Assembly (NCBI RefSeq): GCF_000018025.1
Contig: NC_009831.1
Span: 1,860,001-1,924,000, forward strand
Length of the DNA stretch: 64,000 bases
Source of the DNA: Shewanella sediminis HAW-EB3
GTDB lineage: Bacteria > Pseudomonadota > Gammaproteobacteria > Enterobacterales > Shewanellaceae
Direction: 5' to 3'
In this document: one piece after another, positions 18,538 through 27,328 of the stretch
Position numbering within the stretch: position 1 is the stretch's first letter
Layout of the letters: every line of letters begins with the position of its first letter
Position numbers and translations under genes: made by a program
The notes under the pieces: model-generated
Seen by the model: the letters and a program-made list of their open reading frames with translations, nothing else
Databases searched by the model: none
Told to the model about the DNA's origin: nothing

Positions 18538-19892
18538 TGAAGAAGTTAATTACTACAGCAATCGTTGCTGCAACCCTGGCTTTATCTTCAGGTATTGCTA
18601 GCGCAGCTGACGCACCTAAGTCTATTGACCAGCTTCTTAAGCAGGTTCAGACAGACCGCGCAAATGCTTCTAAGACAAACAAGAAGCGTGAGCAAGAGTT
18701 TAAGAATGAGCGTGGCGATAAAGCGGCACTTCTTAAGCGTGAAAAGAATGCCCTTGCTGCCGAAAGACAGCGCGGTAAAGATCTAAACCAAGCTTTCCTT
18801 GATAACGAGCGTAAAATCGGTCAGTTAGAGGAAGACTTAAAAACAGCTCAAGGTGACTTGGGTGAAATGTTTGGTGTTGTTAAAGGTGATGCGGGTGATT
18901 TCGCTGGTAAGCTAGCGGGTTCCAACATCTCTGCACAGTATCCTGGCCGTGATGTTTTCATCGCCGACCTTGGTGCTCGTAAGCAGTTACCAAAAATTGA
19001 TGAACTTGAGCGTTTTTGGGAAGAACAGCTGTTCGAAATGGCTGAATCTGGCAAAGTGGTTAAGTTTGAAGGCGCGGTTACCGATATCGATGGTAGTGTT
19101 CGTAACACAACAATCACTCGTGTTGGACCATTCAACCTTTTAGCCGATGGTCAGTACGTTGTTTATAACGCAGATCTAGGCTTGGTTCAGCAGCTTTCAC
19201 AGCAGCCTGATGGTTATCAGGTCAAAACTGTTGCATCATTTGAAGGTACAACTTCCGGTGCTGCTAAGCTTTACATTGACCCGGTTAAAGGTGTGCTACT
19301 GAACATCTTTACTCAGAAGGCGACTATCGAAGAGCGTATTGAAGCGGGTGGAACCATCGGTTACATCATTATCTGCCTACTTATTCTCGGTGCTCTAATC
19401 TCTATCGAACGTCTAATCACGCTTGGTGTCGTTGGCGCTAAAGTTAACGCTCAGCGTAAGAACCTAGAAAATCCAGGTAACAATGCGTTAGGTCGAGTAC
19501 TTAAGGCTTACCAGGACAACAAAGATGTTGATGTTGAAACGCTTGAGCTGAAACTTGACGAAGCGATTCTGAAAGAGACGCCGGCACTTGAGACGCGTAT
19601 CTCAATCATCAAGGTTCTGGCAGCTATCGCACCTATGATGGGTCTGCTTGGTACCGTAACTGGTATGATTGCAACCTTCCAGAGCATTCAGTTGTTCGGT
19701 ACGGGTGATCCTAAGCTTATGGCTGGTGGTATCTCTATGGCGCTTATGACTACGGTTCAAGGTCTGGTTGCTGCACTACCGCTTATGCTTATGCACGCAG
19801 TTGTAATTGCACGTAGCAAGTCAATCGTACAAGTTCTAGAAGAGCAAAGTGCGGGAATTGTTGCTTCACACGCTGAGAAGAGGAAAGCCTAA
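18537..19892 (+). CDS. TtpC-like large ExbB/TolQ/MotA proton channel protein
   Basis: 451 residues, more than twice the size of an ordinary ExbB. It has a signal peptide (1-23), an extended periplasmic coiled-coil region (about 25-115, very Lys/Glu/Arg rich), a beta-rich region, then a C-terminal MotA/TolQ/ExbB domain from about residue 270 with three membrane segments and the conserved APMMGLLGTVTGMIATFQ and ALMTTVQGLVAALP. This matches Vibrio TtpC, which TonB2 systems need in addition to ExbB. It is coupled to both neighbours by one-base TAATG overlaps. Confidence 0.88.
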   Translation: MKKLITTAIVAATLALSSGIASAADAPKSIDQLLKQVQTDRANASKTNKKREQEFKNERGDKAALLKREKNALAAERQRGKDLNQAFLDNERKIGQLEEDLKTAQGDLGEMFGVVKGDAGDFAGKLAGSNISAQYPGRDVFIADLGARKQLPKIDELERFWEEQLFEMAESGKVVKFEGAVTDIDGSVRNTTITRVGPFNLLADGQYVVYNADLGLVQQLSQQPDGYQVKTVASFEGTTSGAAKLYIDPVKGVLLNIFTQKATIEERIEAGGTIGYIIICLLILGALISIERLITLGVVGAKVNAQRKNLENPGNNALGRVLKAYQDNKDVDVETLELKLDEAILKETPALETRISIIKVLAAIAPMMGLLGTVTGMIATFQSIQLFGTGDPKLMAGGISMALMTTVQGLVAALPLMLMHAVVIARSKSIVQVLEEQSAGIVASHAEKRKA

Positions 19893-20416
19893 TGTTATTC
19901 CTGATGGATATCTGGGATTCCGTCAGGGGCTTCATGGCCGCCGGGGGCGACGTCCTCTGGCTAGTGGCTGGTGTATTGTTTGTCATGTGGGTATTGATGC
20001 TTGAGCGCTACTGGTATCTCAATTGGGTATCACCAAAAGAGCACAAAGCAATCATTAGCGCATGGGAAGCGAGAGAGGATTCAACCTCTTGGTATGCACA
20101 CCGCATCCGTGAAGCTTGGGTATCCCAAGCGAAGCAAGATTTAACGGCACGTATGCTGCTTATCAAAACCTTAGTTGCAATCTGTCCTATGATAGGTCTG
20201 CTAGGTACCGTAACCGGAATGATATCAGTATTCGATGTGATGGCAGTTCATGGCACGAGTAATGCTCGTATGATGGCAGCTGGTATTTCAATGGCAACCA
20301 TGCCGACAATGGCGGGAATGGTTGCTGCGTTATCGGGAGTATTCTTTAGTACTCGTCTTGACGCAAAAATGAAAATCAGTTTGGCAAAGCTAAAAGACAG
20401 TCTGCCGCACCACTAG
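19892..20416 (+). CDS. exbB: ExbB proton channel subunit
   Basis: 174 residues with three membrane segments and the MotA/TolQ/ExbB signature ICPMIGLLGTVTGMISVFD. The short cytoplasmic loop distinguishes it from the preceding large TtpC-like protein. With ExbD it converts proton-motive force into movement of TonB. Start ATG overlaps the preceding stop. Confidence 0.92.
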   Translation: MLFLMDIWDSVRGFMAAGGDVLWLVAGVLFVMWVLMLERYWYLNWVSPKEHKAIISAWEAREDSTSWYAHRIREAWVSQAKQDLTARMLLIKTLVAICPMIGLLGTVTGMISVFDVMAVHGTSNARMMAAGISMATMPTMAGMVAALSGVFFSTRLDAKMKISLAKLKDSLPHH

Positions 20417-20429
20417 AGAGAGATTGAAC

Positions 20430-20834
20430 ATGGCACGTAGAAAGCATTCTAGCGTAGAAGAGGAAGCTGAGATTGATATGACACCGATGCTCGACATCGT
20501 GTTTATCATGCTTATCTTCTTCATTGTAACAACATCGTTTGTTAAACCATCGGGTCTTGATTATAACAAGCCTGAAGCGTCTCAAGCGACGAAGAAGCCT
20601 TCAGCTAACATCTTCATTGGTGTGAGCAAGACTGGCGTCATCATGATGGAGAATCGTCAGGTTGATATCGAGCGTGTGACAGCAAACGTAGAACGTATGC
20701 TTGCCGAAGCACCAGAAGCTGCTGTACTTATTCAGGCCGACCAGGAAGCGAAACATGGCTTAGTGGTTAAGGTTTTGGATAACGTTAAAGCTGCGGGTAT
20801 TGATAAGATCTCTGTATCGGCGGGGAATGACTAA
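20430..20834 (+). CDS. exbD: ExbD biopolymer transport protein
   Basis: 134 residues: a cytoplasmic N-terminus, a single membrane segment with the essential aspartate in the context EIDMTPMLDIVFIMLIFFI, and a periplasmic domain. The proton-carrying Asp is present (LDIVF). ATG 20430 has an AGAGAGA ribosome site seven bases upstream; an in-frame TTG at 20424 is less likely. Confidence 0.93.
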   Translation: MARRKHSSVEEEAEIDMTPMLDIVFIMLIFFIVTTSFVKPSGLDYNKPEASQATKKPSANIFIGVSKTGVIMMENRQVDIERVTANVERMLAEAPEAAVLIQADQEAKHGLVVKVLDNVKAAGIDKISVSAGND

Positions 20835-20835
20835 T

Positions 20836-21456
20836 ATGCTGAGAGGAATAGTATCATTCATTATTGGTGGTGCTGTGACTTTTGCTTTGTTTGTTTTCAT
20901 GGCGTTTTTGGTAGGTGGCGGTCCAACCCGCCACGATGCCTCGACAGAATCACCTGTCATTGAAATTACCATGAACAAAGATGATGCATCAGCACAGAAA
21001 AAACCAAGGGTCAAGCCGAAGCCGCCTACGCCGCCGGAGCAGCCACCTAAGCCGGATGTGACTCCGCCTGACAGTTCATCTGACATCGACACAAATATGT
21101 CATTTAACATGGGTGGTGTTGCGGCAGGGGGAGCCAATACAGGCTTTAAACTGGGTAACATGATGACACGCGACGGTGATGCTACACCTATCGTGCGAAT
21201 CGAGCCTCAGTACCCAATAGCTGCAGCACGTGATGGTAAAGAGGGTTGGGTACAACTTAGCTTTACTATTAATGAGCTCGGTGGTGTAGAAAACGTCAAG
21301 ATTATTAAGGCTGAACCGAAGCGTTTGTTTAATAAAGAAGCAAAGCGTGCACTTAAAAAGTGGAAGTACAAGCCTAAAATTGTTGATGGTAAAGCATTAA
21401 AGCAGCCAGGTATGAAGGTACAACTCGATTTCACCTTAGATAAAGGAGGCAGATAA
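20836..21456 (+). CDS. tonB: TonB energy transducer
   Basis: 206 residues: an N-terminal membrane anchor (about 3-25), a short proline/lysine-rich periplasmic spacer (PRVKPKPPTPPEQPPKPD), and a C-terminal TonB domain beginning PIVRIEPQYPIAAARDGKEG with GWVQLSFTI and the late KKWKYKPKIVDG. The short spacer is typical of TonB2-class proteins. GGGGA precedes ATG 20836; an ATG at 20827 overlapping exbD is an alternative start. It delivers energy from the ExbB/ExbD complex to outer-membrane receptors. Confidence 0.92.
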   Translation: MLRGIVSFIIGGAVTFALFVFMAFLVGGGPTRHDASTESPVIEITMNKDDASAQKKPRVKPKPPTPPEQPPKPDVTPPDSSSDIDTNMSFNMGGVAAGGANTGFKLGNMMTRDGDATPIVRIEPQYPIAAARDGKEGWVQLSFTINELGGVENVKIIKAEPKRLFNKEAKRALKKWKYKPKIVDGKALKQPGMKVQLDFTLDKGGR

Positions 21457-21458
21457 CG

Positions 21459-22718
21459 ATGCGTAAAGTTAGTTTTAAATCGACTAGTATAGCAGCAGCT
21501 TTATTGTTCTCCTTAGGTGGAAGTTTAGCTCTGGTACCAGCTGTTAATGCCGCTGAGAAATGTGAAATCGACACGCGTAAGTCCAAAGCTGTTGGTCAAT
21601 CCGCAGCTAAAAAAGTACAAAAGTCTTTCAAAGCGTATCAAGAGGGTGACATCGACGCAGCGATAGAAGTTTTACTTGAAGCAGATCCTCGTCATGATTT
21701 TGATAAAGCGTATATTGCCCGTATGTTGGGTAACTTTTATGCTGAAAAATCTCAGATGGGCACGGCGATCAAGTATCTTAAAACTGCCGTCGATTTCGAT
21801 ATTCTGGGTGGAACTGACACCGCTGCGACTTTACGTCTCTATGCCGATCTCTTATTGCAAGAGAAGAAGTTCAAAGAAGCGATTCCGTACTACTACCGAT
21901 GGATGGAGTTCACATGTAAGCATGAAGCTCAGATCTATCGTCGTATCGGTATTGCATACTCTGAACAGAAGAACTGGAATAAAGTTCTTGAGGTTGCAGA
22001 TAAAGGCTTAGCCATCAGTGACAAACCTGACAAAGGTTTGTACCAGATGAAGCTAACGGCTTACTTCAACCAAAAGAAGTATCCAGAAGCGGTTAAAGTG
22101 TTAGAGACCATGGTGCCTCTCTTCCAGGACGATAAACGTCTTTGGGTTCAGTTAGCTCAGTTCTATCTGATGACTGAAAAGTACACCAAGTCGCTGGCCA
22201 CTTATGATTTAGCGTATAAGAATGGATTTTTAGAGACTGCGGGTAACATTACTCGTCTGACTCAGCTGCTTGCACAAAATGGTTCGCCATATCGTGCCGC
22301 GACTATCTATCAAAAGCATATGAAATCAGGAGTGATAAAAGAGGAAGAGAAGACTCTTGCGATTTTAGCCGGTTTCTATCATACCGCTAAAGAGCTTAAA
22401 GAAGCTGCGCTGTACTATGGCAAAGCGGCTGAAGCGGGTAATAATGGTAAGTACTACCTGCGTCAGGGGCGTATTCTTTCCCTCGATGGCAAGTCTAAGG
22501 CTGCTATTCCGGTTCTCAAGAAGGCACTCGATGCCGGTATTGACCACCCTGGTGAAGCTCAGTTTGAATTGGCATTGGCCTATCTCACTAATAAGCAATA
22601 CAAGTCAGCGTATAAGCGCTGCAAGTTAGCTGTTAAAGATGATAAGACAGCCCGTTCAGCGAAGGGATATATCTCTTATATTAAAGAGAAGGCTCGAATT
22701 CACAACGTAACCTTGTAA
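21459..22718 (+). CDS. TPR-repeat periplasmic protein of the TonB operon
   Basis: 419 residues with a signal peptide (about 1-31, ending VNAA), followed almost entirely by tetratricopeptide-type helical repeats such as KAYIARMLGNFYAEKSQMG, LRLYADLLLQEKKFKEAI and FELALAYLTNKQYKSAYKRC. Strong ribosome site AAAGGAGG. Position at the end of a DUF3450-TtpC-ExbB-ExbD-TonB operon implies a structural or scaffolding role in this system. The exact function is not known. Confidence 0.82.
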   Translation: MRKVSFKSTSIAAALLFSLGGSLALVPAVNAAEKCEIDTRKSKAVGQSAAKKVQKSFKAYQEGDIDAAIEVLLEADPRHDFDKAYIARMLGNFYAEKSQMGTAIKYLKTAVDFDILGGTDTAATLRLYADLLLQEKKFKEAIPYYYRWMEFTCKHEAQIYRRIGIAYSEQKNWNKVLEVADKGLAISDKPDKGLYQMKLTAYFNQKKYPEAVKVLETMVPLFQDDKRLWVQLAQFYLMTEKYTKSLATYDLAYKNGFLETAGNITRLTQLLAQNGSPYRAATIYQKHMKSGVIKEEEKTLAILAGFYHTAKELKEAALYYGKAAEAGNNGKYYLRQGRILSLDGKSKAAIPVLKKALDAGIDHPGEAQFELALAYLTNKQYKSAYKRCKLAVKDDKTARSAKGYISYIKEKARIHNVTL

Positions 22719-22730
22719 ATTCGTTCCAGA

Positions 22731-22758
22731 AAAAGGCCCCGAAAGGGGCCTTTTTTTT
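22731..22758 (+). terminator. Terminator of the TonB operon
   Basis: AAAAGGCCCC, loop GAAA, GGGGCCTTTTTTTT. Confidence 0.92.
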
Positions 22759-22782
22759 AACCAAATTTTACTCTTTTAATAT

Positions 22783-23292
22783 TTATTGTAAGTGCCTAAG
22801 CTCAATATTTCTGTTTTTCTCACGTCCTAATTCATGGCTTAGACTCTCTACATCTTTAAATATAATCTCGATATTAAGATCTTGTTCTGGTGTGCAGATG
22901 CAGCCGGCAAGTTCATAATCCACATGGCTGGTATGTTGTCTACCATATTCAAGATTGAACTGTTTAATCTTGTCTTCAATTCGTTGCAAAACAATTTGGG
23001 TACCTGGCTCATCGATGTTGAATAAACCTAATGCAAAACTGTTATTGTTGAGCCTGGCCACCAGATCCGTAGTCCTGAGAATGGCTTCTTGCACTTGTTT
23101 CATAAAAAATTCAAGCAAATGAGGTTGCTTAACTGTTTCATGTATGTGCGGGCAAAGATACAATAACGCCAAACTTTGGTGATCTCTTATATGACGGTGC
23201 CACTCACGGTTAAACACCTCCATAAAGTAGGTCTGGTTATAGACGCCAGTCTCAGGGTCTCTGAATCCTGAGTTACGAAATGAATAGATCAT
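22783..23292 (-). CDS. Degenerate GGDEF-domain protein
   Basis: 169 residues consisting of little more than one GGDEF fold: DPETGVYNQTYFMEVFNREW matches the family start (D-x-LTGL-x-NR), and RTTDLVARLNNNSFALGLFN aligns with R-x-SD-x-x-x-R-x-GGDEF. The signature GG(D/E)EF is replaced by NNNSF, so catalytic and metal residues are missing. The protein is therefore unlikely to make cyclic di-GMP and may bind a nucleotide or a partner instead. Strong ribosome site AAAGGAG upstream of ATG 23292. Converges with the TonB operon. Confidence 0.72.
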   Translation of the reverse strand: MIYSFRNSGFRDPETGVYNQTYFMEVFNREWHRHIRDHQSLALLYLCPHIHETVKQPHLLEFFMKQVQEAILRTTDLVARLNNNSFALGLFNIDEPGTQIVLQRIEDKIKQFNLEYGRQHTSHVDYELAGCICTPEQDLNIEIIFKDVESLSHELGREKNRNIELRHLQ

Positions 23293-23415
23293 CGGTTACT
23301 CCTTTCTCATTAGCTCAATCTTTGAGGGAGGCTAATCACACGATCAAGTTATATCAATTGCTATAAGTATAGAAAATAACAAGCATTTGCACAGAATATT
23401 AGAGAGAGGGATTTA

Positions 23416-25266
23416 ATGAAAAGAGCTTTAATTGCGGTATCAATAGGATTGGTACTAGGCCTAACAGCTTGTTCAGATAGTGAAAAAGCAACTGGGGTAT
23501 CTGTTAATGCACAAGCGGAAATAGCACAAAACAGCCCAGTTAAACAAGGTCAAGCTATTAAGAATGAAGCTGTAGAGCAGGCTTATTTAACCCTCGTGGA
23601 TAACTTCTTTAAAGACTACCTTAAACTTGAGCCTATCTATGCGACGTTTGTCGGTGTTAACGATTACAATGACCAGTTCGGTGGTGATCTGACCGATGAG
23701 TACCTTAAAGCTCGCCACGAGTTTAATACCAGTTACCTGAAACGTGTCGAACAGATTGATAGAAGCCAGCTCTCTCAAGATCTACAGTTAAGCTACGACA
23801 TGTTTAGTTATGATCGAAATGTTGCCTTAGTCGATGAGACATTCCCGTCACGCTTTATGCCTATGAATCAGTTCTACAGTACAGTGATAAGCATGGTGCA
23901 ACTTGGCAGTGGTGAAAGTGCTCAGCCTTTCAACACAGTGGAAGATTACGATAACTGGGCTTCACGTCTCTCTGGTTTTATCAACTGGACTAAGCTCGCA
24001 CAAGCGCGAATGGATGAGGGGATAAGAAGTAAAGTTGTCCTGCCTCGTATCCTGGTTGAACGCATTATTCCTCAGCTCGAAGCACAGTTGGTAAACCAAG
24101 CCAGTGATAGTTTGTTTTACACTCCGGTGAACAATTTTCCGGAAAGTTTTACCCAAGCACAAAAAGATGAGATCACAGTAAAGTACACCCAATTGATAAA
24201 TAAAGAGCTACTGCCGGCATTAACCTCATTGAAAGAATACTTCGCCATAACCTACTTGCCGGTTGCTCGAGCCAGCGATGGATGGTGGGGGTTGCCCAAT
24301 GGTAAAGTTTGGTATCAGCACTTAGCTAACTCTCACACGACGACCACTATGTCAGTCGATGAGATCCATCAAATTGGTTTAAGTGAAGTCTCCCGTATTC
24401 TGTCTGAAATGGACAAAATTCGTCAGCAGGTAAAGTTTGAAGGCGATTTAACGGCATTTTTTGCTTCATTGTCATCTGAACCAAAGTATTTCTTCAGTGA
24501 ACGTCAGGGCTTGATAGATGGCTATATGACACTTAAAGATAAGATTAATGCTGAATTGCCTAAATACTTTAACGTTATGCCTGAGGCGGATTATGTCGTT
24601 AAACCTGTAGAGAGCTTCAGGGAGCAATCCGCGGCGGGGGCCTCATATGAATCGCCAGCGGTCGATGGCTCACGTCCGGGTGTGTTTTATATTAATACGT
24701 ACAACCTAAAGGCACAGCCTAAATGGGGGATGACGACGCTTTCTCTGCATGAGGCGGCACCAGGACATCATTTCCAAATTGCCATTAAGCAAGAGCTTTC
24801 GGGGGTACCTGAGTTTCAACGATTCAGTGGCTATACCGCTTTCGAAGAGGGCTGGGCGCTTTATGCTGAATACTTAGGTATTGAGATGGGGTTATTTGAA
24901 GACCCTTATCAATACTTTGGTAAGTTATCCGATGAGATGCTTCGTGCCATGCGTCTGGTTGTCGATACGGGACTCCACGCTAAAGGCTGGACACGTGAGC
25001 AAGCCATTCAGTATATGAAAGACAATTCGCCAATGGCTGAGTCGGACATCATTGCTGAAGTCGAGCGTTATATGGCCATTCCCGGTCAAGCCTTGTCGTA
25101 CAAAGTCGGTCAGTTAAAGATCTTGTCGTTGAGAGCCGAAGCAGAGGAAGCCTTGGGGGATAAGTTTGACTTAAAGTCGTTCCATGACCAAGTATTGACT
25201 TCTGGTTCCCTGCCTATGGCCGTGATGGAGATGAAGATCCATCATTGGATTGAAAGTCAGAAATAA
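23416..25266 (+). CDS. DUF885 family lipoprotein, putative metallopeptidase
   Basis: 616 residues with a lipoprotein signal peptide and lipobox LTAC (Cys about residue 19). The DUF885 body carries LSLHEAAPGHHFQIAIKQEL near residue 445, an HExxxGHH variant of a zinc-peptidase site, and a downstream EEGWALYAEYLG that supplies the further metal ligand in related families. The domain is thought to be a gluzincin-like peptidase; the substrate is unknown. It would be exposed to the periplasm on a membrane anchor. AGAGAGGG precedes ATG 23416. Monocistronic. Confidence 0.8.
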   Translation: MKRALIAVSIGLVLGLTACSDSEKATGVSVNAQAEIAQNSPVKQGQAIKNEAVEQAYLTLVDNFFKDYLKLEPIYATFVGVNDYNDQFGGDLTDEYLKARHEFNTSYLKRVEQIDRSQLSQDLQLSYDMFSYDRNVALVDETFPSRFMPMNQFYSTVISMVQLGSGESAQPFNTVEDYDNWASRLSGFINWTKLAQARMDEGIRSKVVLPRILVERIIPQLEAQLVNQASDSLFYTPVNNFPESFTQAQKDEITVKYTQLINKELLPALTSLKEYFAITYLPVARASDGWWGLPNGKVWYQHLANSHTTTTMSVDEIHQIGLSEVSRILSEMDKIRQQVKFEGDLTAFFASLSSEPKYFFSERQGLIDGYMTLKDKINAELPKYFNVMPEADYVVKPVESFREQSAAGASYESPAVDGSRPGVFYINTYNLKAQPKWGMTTLSLHEAAPGHHFQIAIKQELSGVPEFQRFSGYTAFEEGWALYAEYLGIEMGLFEDPYQYFGKLSDEMLRAMRLVVDTGLHAKGWTREQAIQYMKDNSPMAESDIIAEVERYMAIPGQALSYKVGQLKILSLRAEAEEALGDKFDLKSFHDQVLTSGSLPMAVMEMKIHHWIESQK

Positions 25267-25415
25267 TCGCGTATTGTTTGATTATTAGACACAATTTATA
25301 TTAAACCTTTTTTTAAACCCAGCGAATGTTTTATACTAGTTGGGTTTATTTTTTAGTTCATTTGCTTTTACTTCAGATAGGTAAAGCAAACATAATTTAT
25401 GTTAGGAGTTATAAC

Positions 25416-25694
25416 ATGGTACAAGCCACTGCAAGACATTTACTCGTAAGTACTGAAGTTCAGTGTGAAGAGCTTAAGCAACAGATTTTGGCTGGCGCCG
25501 ATTTTGGTGATGTGGCTAAGGCTAACTCATCTTGCCCATCAGGCGCTCAAGGTGGCGATCTGGGTTCTTTCGGACCTGGAATGATGGTTAAAGAGTTTGA
25601 TGAGGTGGTATTCAGTGCACCGCTTAACGAAGTGCAAGGTCCCGTTAAAACTCAATTTGGTTACCATCTGCTTGAAGTGACAAGCCGCGGTTAA
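25416..25694 (+). CDS. ppiC: Parvulin peptidyl-prolyl isomerase
   Basis: 92 residues, one parvulin domain without signal peptide: ARHLLVSTE at the start, GADFGDVAKANSSCPSG, GGDLGSFGPGMMVKEFDEVVFS and a final TQFGYHLLEV. Length matches E. coli PpiC (93 residues). It catalyses cis-trans isomerisation of Xaa-Pro bonds in the cytoplasm. TTAGGAG upstream makes 25416 the start; an open frame extends 90 bases further upstream but lacks a ribosome site. Confidence 0.92.
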   Translation: MVQATARHLLVSTEVQCEELKQQILAGADFGDVAKANSSCPSGAQGGDLGSFGPGMMVKEFDEVVFSAPLNEVQGPVKTQFGYHLLEVTSRG

Positions 25695-25719
25695 TAATCC
25701 TTAAAGGATTAGCATTATT

Positions 25720-26256
25720 ATGCTCGAGCTTTATACCGACAGATTAAAAGTTCGCTCCTTGAATCGTGATGATTGGAGCGATTTTTTATCGATTCACCAA
25801 GATCCTATGATAAATCAATTTGTCAGACGGCCCGATGATATCGATACTCTGAAGGAAAAGTTCGAGCATAGATTATCCCCCTGGTCCTATAGCTCCGGAG
25901 ATTGGCTAACCTTAGTTATCGAAGAGCTGGAAACGGGTCGCTTTATCGGGTTTACAGGACTTTACTGTAAGAACCTTGATTTTGGGCATGCCGAAGTCGG
26001 TTACATGCTAGCGACAAAAGGCCAAGGTAAAGGCTATGCCACCGAGAGCCTTAAAGCCGTTATTGACTGGGCAGTCCTTAGTTTCAGTGTTCATAAATTT
26101 ATCGCGCTTTGCGCCAAAGCCAATGTCGCCTCAGCCAAAGTACTGGAACGTAATGGCTTTCAATTAGAGGGGATACTCAGAGATAACTATAAAGTCGATG
26201 AAACCTGGATTGATGACTCTAGTTATGGTTTGCTCAGCAAGGATAGAATCATCTAA
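25720..26256 (+). CDS. GNAT acetyltransferase, RimJ/RimL type
   Basis: 178 residues of the Acetyltransf_3 type: TDRLKVRSLNRDDWSDF at the start, GHAEVGYMLATKGQGKGYATES as the acetyl-CoA site (Q/R-x-x-G-x-G/A), and AKVLERNGFQLEGILRDNY at the end, typical of RimJ/RimL relatives that acetylate protein N-termini or small molecules. The substrate is unknown. AAAGGA lies 12 bases before the ATG. It follows ppiC by 25 bases and may be cotranscribed. Confidence 0.8.
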   Translation: MLELYTDRLKVRSLNRDDWSDFLSIHQDPMINQFVRRPDDIDTLKEKFEHRLSPWSYSSGDWLTLVIEELETGRFIGFTGLYCKNLDFGHAEVGYMLATKGQGKGYATESLKAVIDWAVLSFSVHKFIALCAKANVASAKVLERNGFQLEGILRDNYKVDETWIDDSSYGLLSKDRII

Positions 26257-26417
26257 ATCGCTTGCATCTTGTTTGTCGTAAAAGCTAATTTTTTCCCTAT
26301 CTTCCTCCCTCTGTATCTGACACCGCTTATTTGCAGATCCAATCTTAGATAATTGCTACAGTTTGTGCTCTTGTGAGTGCTATAATCCCGTGAGAAATTT
26401 GATTAAAGGTAAATCGT

Positions 26418-26651
26418 GTGACAGCACAAATTGCGACTTTGGCATTATTGCCTGGTGAAGAGTTCATAGAGCTATATAAAATTTTGAAGGTCGAAGCTAT
26501 GGTTGGCGGCGGCGGAGAAGCAAAATTCGTTATTGGTGAAGGTATGGTTACCGTTGACGGTGTCGTCGAGACCCGTAAACGTAAGAAGGTTCGTGCGGGT
26601 GAAGTTGTTTCATTCAACGATACTTCAGTCAAGATTGTAGCGGCAGAATAG
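26418..26651 (+). CDS. YbcJ-like S4 RNA-binding protein
   Basis: 77 residues forming a single S4 domain: FIELYKILKVEAMVGGGGEAKFVIGEGMVTVDG followed by ETRKRKKVRAGEVVSF. It is close to E. coli YbcJ and its relatives, small ribosome- or RNA-associated proteins of uncertain role. Start is GTG with AAAGG upstream. It lies 17 bases before rraB, so the two are probably cotranscribed. Confidence 0.82.
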   Translation: MTAQIATLALLPGEEFIELYKILKVEAMVGGGGEAKFVIGEGMVTVDGVVETRKRKKVRAGEVVSFNDTSVKIVAAE

Positions 26652-26668
26652 AGCGGACGGAGTAAATT

Positions 26669-27055
26669 ATGCAATTCCCAGATGATGATAATGGCAAAAT
26701 GCTGGCAGCGATGGCCGATGCGGGCATCGATCTAACTAAGCAACTCGATGTCGATTTCTTCCTTGTTTTTGACGACCAAAGAGATGCAGAGTCTGCGACC
26801 GAAGAGCTGGCTAAGTCTGAGCTTGAAGGTGAGATGGAACTTCACCTGAATGATGAAGTCGGTAAGTGGGAACTGATCGTCTGTATCAATATGGTTCCAG
26901 AATACCAGGCTATCGTCGAGCAAGAGGTGAAGCTCAATGATTTTGCCGCCGAATTTGGCGGCGCAACCGATGGTTGGGGCGTCATGCAGCATCAAGAGGG
27001 TGATGATGAATTCGCCGACGATGAGCATGAATGTGGCGACGGCTGTAACCACTAA
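26669..27055 (+). CDS. rraB: Ribonuclease E inhibitor RraB
   Basis: 128 very acidic residues matching RraB (YjgD): DDDNGKMLAAMADAGIDLTK, VDFFLVFDDQRDAESA, WELIVCINMVPEY, AAEFGGATDGWGVM, and a His/Cys/Asp-rich tail ending CGDGCNH. RraB binds the C-terminal half of RNase E and modulates mRNA decay. It follows a ybcJ-like gene. Confidence 0.92.
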   Translation: MQFPDDDNGKMLAAMADAGIDLTKQLDVDFFLVFDDQRDAESATEELAKSELEGEMELHLNDEVGKWELIVCINMVPEYQAIVEQEVKLNDFAAEFGGATDGWGVMQHQEGDDEFADDEHECGDGCNH

Positions 27056-27081
27056 TCGATCTGCTGCGCATTTCGATTGAT

Positions 27082-27100
27082 GCCACTTTGTGGCGCTTTT
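27082..27100 (+). terminator. Terminator after rraB
   Basis: GCCAC, loop TTT, GTGGC, then GCTTTTAC. Confidence 0.65.
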
Positions 27101-27213
27101 ACACTTGTGACAAAGTGAAATGATAAAAGAAATTTTTTGTCATAAGCCATCACTTGACATGTTGTTAGCTTTTTAAGGTTGTTGTAGCTAATCTGTAAGC
27201 CGTTATTTTGAAA

Positions 27214-27242
27214 TGAAGCCGCCATTTGAGTGGCTTTTTTTA
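27214..27242 (+). terminator. Terminator-like hairpin before the NERD gene
   Basis: AAGCC at 27216-27220 can pair with GGCTT at 27232-27236, followed by a T6 run. It may end transcription entering from upstream or belong to a short unannotated transcript. Confidence 0.4.
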
Positions 27243-27328
27243 TGCCTGTAATTCATGATGGACTGCAAATATTTTACGTTATCCAAACCAGAACAAGTTT
27301 GAGTTAATTGCCACTGAGGGAGATAAGA

